From a virus: a stretch of 32,675 nucleotides of DNA. Location of the stretch: IMG/VR virus record IMGVR_UViG_3300042691_004309, positions 1 to 32,675 of that record. One strand, written 5' to 3'. Under the pieces are notes generated by a model. That model worked only from the letters and a program-made list of their open reading frames with translations, did no database searches and was not told where the DNA came from. Positions 29,561 through 32,675 of the stretch are shown in pieces. Both the position numbers and the translations under genes were made by a program. Positions within the stretch are counted from its first letter, which is position 1. Each line of letters opens with the position of its first letter.

Positions 29561-31422
29561 TAATGCGTCTCCGCCCAATTCATTCCAATATGCGCAGAGC
29601 ACCCGATAGGTACTCTATAATTAAAACTGGCACCGGCAGCAGCAAAGCTGACAGGGCACACGTCGTGGGCAAACTCTTTACTGTGAATGCGAAGTACATC
29701 GCTTTGCCACTCATCATGGATATCTCCAACCTTTAAGACGTCCAGCCTACGACGTCGTACTTCTCTATCCGCTAGGATAGCTGCTTTCTTCATGATTCGG
29801 GATTCGTCTCCTTGGAGGAGGTAAGCCAAGACGGTATGGGGCTTGTCGACGATAACGGGAGTCCCGTCGCAAAGCTTAATCCTTCCAGTTCGTTCCACCT
29901 GTCGTTTAAGGTCTGTAAGTAGATGCTTGAGGCCCGGTGTACTATCGATAAACTTTCTCTTAAGGTCTCTGCCGTCCTTCGTCGATCCGCCAACGATTTG
30001 CCCGATTTTTGCGTCTCCTGCTCCCAAGAAGAAAGCATAGATGAAAGTCTTTGCGATATCTCTACTTGCAAATTCTCCAATCTTTTGGTTGTGATCGTGT
30101 GGATCTCCGTTGATGACGACATCCGTAAATTCCTCGTTATTTAAGTAATGTGCAAGAACACGTAACTGAATACCTTTAGCGTCAACACCCACAAGACACC
30201 TGTCCCGAGGATTGCGTACGCCCCATAAAGCCCGAGCTTCATAAGTCCAGACACCTTCCGCCCCCAAGAGGGGTTTCTCTTCTGGTTTAGGACCTTTCCT
30301 AACTCCTGGGATATTGGCTGTGTTAGGATTACTATGGCGATACCTAAGAGTATTAGCCAACCAGAGAGAACCGTGGATACATCCAGTATCATGGTTATAC
30401 GCCTCCAACCACGTGTTAATCATATTCGCACGGGCGTTGATTTCAATCCACTCAGCGATTAGTCGGACTTCTTCCTTACCCGACTTCTCTACGAATTCGA
30501 TCAGGGAAGGGGAAAGCTGTCCTTTGCTGGTCGCTTTTGGTTGTCCATTTGGATGCGTCTTACTTGGCTTTGTAAATTCTCGTGGCTGCCAACCAAGCGT
30601 AAGTAATTTTTCAATCCTCTGGCTTGGTGATCCAATGTTAAAATAGACGTAGTCAAGGCATTCATACTCGGGTGAGTCGTTGAGAACTCGTACGACTGGA
30701 AACTCGCTAAGATGCCTTTCGTAGTTTGCAGATCTTGTTCCATCTTTCTTATACGGGCGCTGATACCGTCCAACCACTTGTAGGACCGGAGGCCAGTACT
30801 CATAAATCTTTTCCTTTAATGTGTCTTCACGCTGCCGTAGGATGGCGTACAGGATGTTGGCTTCCTTCTCGTCGAAGGCGAAGCCGTTCTCTTGTTGTTT
30901 CTTGATGAGCTGCCAAGACCGATGTTCCAATTCTAACCCGTCGTCAGTGAACCCGACATCCCGCATTCTACGTACAATCCGGATGAAGACCTCTCGACAG
31001 ATCCTCGTGTCCTGTACGCAGTAGCGCAACATCTCTGGTGTGAAGCGGGAGAAGTCGTTGAACTCGCCCTTCGGCATCCCGAGCTTACTCCCCCAGTTGT
31101 CTAGGGAGTGTCCGCCAGCGAAGGACGGAGAGTAAACCATACTCATCACCATCGTGTCGATGATGTCACTTATAGTAAGCCGGGTGCCGCAGATCCGATT
31201 GAGTGCGGGGGCGTCGTAGCCGATTATGTTATGGCCTACGAACTTGGACCCCTTCACCTTCTCGGAGGCGAAGAACTCTTGAATCATGATGTAATTCGTG
31301 AGTTCCTTGACTTCGTTAGTCTTGCAATTGATAGCGACGCAACAGTACACCTTAGTGGGTGTTAGTGAGTCAGCCTCGATGTCGATAGCCCAGTATCTTT
31401 CTAGATTGACTGGTAAGTACAT
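29560..31422 (-). CDS. DNA polymerase, family A, T7 type
   Basis: The replicative polymerase, 620 residues. Exonuclease domain: Ala-Ile-Asp-Ile-Glu-Ala-Asp (D14, E16), Val-Gly-His-Asn-Ile-Ile-Gly-Tyr-Asp (D70) and Tyr-Cys-Val-Gln-Asp. Polymerase motif A is Val-Gly-Val-Asp-Ala-Lys-Gly-Ile-Gln-Leu-Arg; motif B is 'RDIAKTFIYAFFLGAGDAKI'; motif C is Val-Gly-Asp-Ile-His-Asp-Glu (569-571 for His-Asp-Glu). The O-helix has Tyr at the site of T7 Tyr526. T7 polymerase has 704 residues; the 84-residue deficit could mean the thioredoxin-binding loop is absent or reduced, which needs alignment. The start overlaps the primase-helicase stop (TGATG). Confidence 0.96.
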   Translation of the reverse strand: MYLPVNLERYWAIDIEADSLTPTKVYCCVAINCKTNEVKELTNYIMIQEFFASEKVKGSKFVGHNIIGYDAPALNRICGTRLTISDIIDTMVMSMVYSPSFAGGHSLDNWGSKLGMPKGEFNDFSRFTPEMLRYCVQDTRICREVFIRIVRRMRDVGFTDDGLELEHRSWQLIKKQQENGFAFDEKEANILYAILRQREDTLKEKIYEYWPPVLQVVGRYQRPYKKDGTRSANYERHLSEFPVVRVLNDSPEYECLDYVYFNIGSPSQRIEKLLTLGWQPREFTKPSKTHPNGQPKATSKGQLSPSLIEFVEKSGKEEVRLIAEWIEINARANMINTWLEAYNHDTGCIHGSLWLANTLRYRHSNPNTANIPGVRKGPKPEEKPLLGAEGVWTYEARALWGVRNPRDRCLVGVDAKGIQLRVLAHYLNNEEFTDVVINGDPHDHNQKIGEFASRDIAKTFIYAFFLGAGDAKIGQIVGGSTKDGRDLKRKFIDSTPGLKHLLTDLKRQVERTGRIKLCDGTPVIVDKPHTVLAYLLQGDESRIMKKAAILADREVRRRRLDVLKVGDIHDEWQSDVLRIHSKEFAHDVCPVSFAAAGASFNYRVPIGCSAHIGMNWAETH

Positions 31423-32675
31423 CAGAACGGAATATCCGAGTCGTTAATTGTTCCTCCGGTCTCGAAAATTGACACCTGCTCTTCGTCGAGCTCGCTTAGC
31501 GTACCGGTTTCAGGATTATACCATAGATACGCAGCGGGTCCAGTAAAGCCGCAGAATCGATTCTTCTCAATCGTGATCTTCGTGATGTTTCGCCTCCACT
31601 CATTCCGCTCAGTCTTATCCCGCTCCAGTCGCATAACAATATTTGAGAGCTGTTCAACACCGGCTGTCCCACGAATCTGTCCCTGACGATTGGTATGGAT
31701 AACGGCAATAACCGCAATGTCCAACTCCATCGTGAGAGTCTTGAGTTTGGTCGTAATCTCATCTAGCTGCTTCCTCTCGTCGCCAGACTGATCGCTGACA
31801 ACAATAGACAGGTGGTCAAGTACAATATACTTACAACCAAGAGCCACCATATGACGGACTTTATCAAGAACGGCGTCAACAGAGTTGCTCCCGAAATGAT
31901 CCCAGATAACGACGCGACCATTGTTGAGTAACTCGTCATACGCCTTACGAAGCTCGTCGGGGTCTCGGGCGGTGGTAGGTAGGTGATAAGGTTTGCTGTT
32001 ATGAATAGAGAGGAGGCCCAGAGCAGTATCGCCGTTTGGCTCTTCAAGATGAAGAAAACCAACTCCATACCCCTTCTCCTTAATCGTCTCGTCGGTTAGT
32101 AGTTTATGTTCGATATGCTTCAGGACTTGTGTCTTGCCGACACCCGTGTCTGCGGTGACTGTCACAAGCTCAGACAGGCGTACGCCGAATGTCTTCTTGT
32201 TTAGACCGGGGAAAGGGTACTCGGTGGTGAACGACTCCTTCCGATTGATGATCTCTTCCCACATGTCGGAGCCGAGCTTCAAGCCGTCAGGGCGGTAGGT
32301 CGGGGCCTGCCACCACTCCCGCATGAAAGTCTCTGCTTCCTTATTCAGGAGATAGTCGTTGGCGTCCTTGTACTTCCGTAAGGAAAGGATTTTGACCTTA
32401 CCGAGAGGGAAGCCTGCCATAGCGATAGCCTTAGCAGCCTTCCTACCGTGTTCGTCAGCATCTAGAGCTAGGACGATAGTCTCGAAAGAGTTCAAATATT
32501 CGAAGTCTCTCTTGACGTCGTTCAAGGCTGACTGGGCGGAGTGGACGGAGACGCAGGGGTACTTACCCCCCGTCATCTGGAAGGCGGCTAGGGCGTCGTC
32601 CTGCCCTTCTGTCACGGTGATTGCCTTGGCAGACCCGGCGGGGAATGCGTGGCGACCGAACAGTCCGGCTGATGA
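31422..32675 (-). CDS. Primase-helicase, T7 gp4-like (5' end outside the window)
   Basis: Unwinds DNA and primes lagging-strand synthesis. The frame is open to the window edge; a GTG at 32615 lies inside the conserved TOPRIM primase part and is not the true start. Visible in order: Gly-Leu-Phe-Gly-Arg-His-Ala-Phe, Val-Thr-Glu-Gly-Gln-Asp-Asp (TOPRIM Glu), 'IVLALDADEHGRKAA' (TOPRIM Asp-X-Asp), helicase Walker A Thr-Gly-Val-Gly-Lys-Thr (near 32128-32151), Walker B Tyr-Ile-Val-Leu-Asp-His, and His-Thr-Asn-Arg-Gln-Gly-Gln-Ile-Arg-Gly. It ends in Asn-Asp-Ser-Asp-Ile-Pro-Phe, an acidic tail with terminal Phe like that used by T7 gp4 to bind the polymerase. Confidence 0.94.
   Translation of the reverse strand, partial: SSAGLFGRHAFPAGSAKAITVTEGQDDALAAFQMTGGKYPCVSVHSAQSALNDVKRDFEYLNSFETIVLALDADEHGRKAAKAIAMAGFPLGKVKILSLRKYKDANDYLLNKEAETFMREWWQAPTYRPDGLKLGSDMWEEIINRKESFTTEYPFPGLNKKTFGVRLSELVTVTADTGVGKTQVLKHIEHKLLTDETIKEKGYGVGFLHLEEPNGDTALGLLSIHNSKPYHLPTTARDPDELRKAYDELLNNGRVVIWDHFGSNSVDAVLDKVRHMVALGCKYIVLDHLSIVVSDQSGDERKQLDEITTKLKTLTMELDIAVIAVIHTNRQGQIRGTAGVEQLSNIVMRLERDKTERNEWRRNITKITIEKNRFCGFTGPAAYLWYNPETGTLSELDEEQVSIFETGGTINDSDIPF

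Noticed and set aside
29561-29602. Longer N-terminus of the small gene at 29390-29560
   Set aside because: It would lie inside the polymerase 3' end; the TAATG overlap at 29560 gives a better start.

Overview
The window is part of a double-stranded DNA bacteriophage genome, most likely a short-tailed (podovirus-type) virus of a Gram-negative host. The 3TM holin, of a kind common in alphaproteobacterial phages and gene-transfer agents, weakly suggests an alphaproteobacterial host. No integrase, repressor, tRNA or RNA polymerase gene is visible. Genes are tightly packed, many with ATGA, TAATG or TGATG start-stop overlaps.

The genome is arranged as two converging arms. Positions 20-23423 (+ strand) form the late arm: small and large terminase, small virion proteins, P22-type portal, scaffold and coat protein, a strong hairpin terminator just after the coat gene, P22 gp4- and gp10-like head-tail proteins, a fibre/appendage region, putative ejection proteins, a 1776-residue polyvalent internal virion protein, and a lysis cassette (membrane-anchored holin-like protein, GH19 endolysin, 3TM holin). 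A bidirectional terminator at 23428-23466 separates the arms. Positions 23471-32675 (- strand) form the replication arm, transcribed right to left: primase-helicase (running off the window), T7-type family A DNA polymerase, two small proteins, a near-perfect sigma70 promoter, ssDNA-binding protein, Cas4-like nuclease, endonuclease VII, DnaQ-like exonuclease, several very small genes, a DUF3310 protein, a GIY-YIG endonuclease and a monomeric B12-dependent ribonucleotide reductase.

The phage therefore combines P22-like head and neck genes with T7-like replication genes. Several stretches look recently acquired. Genes at 2983-3801 and 13399 to about 15120 use GC-rich codons and almost no AGA/AGG, unlike their neighbours. 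The ADP-ribosyltransferase-like segment of the giant virion protein (about 18847-19743) and the GIY-YIG gene are distinctly AT-rich.

The most notable points are: (i) the gp10-like neck protein appears split into two genes by an inserted LamG-type appendage module; (ii) the giant internal protein carries an M15-like peptidase domain flanked by a duplicated sequence, an HExxH motif and an ART-like toxin domain; (iii) the GIY-YIG gene seems to have taken the 5' end of the reductase gene; (iv) endonuclease VII has no ATG, GTG or TTG start; and (v) four very short genes (26004-26150, 26348-26527, 26499-26615, 23471-23641) fill the apparent gaps in the early arm.
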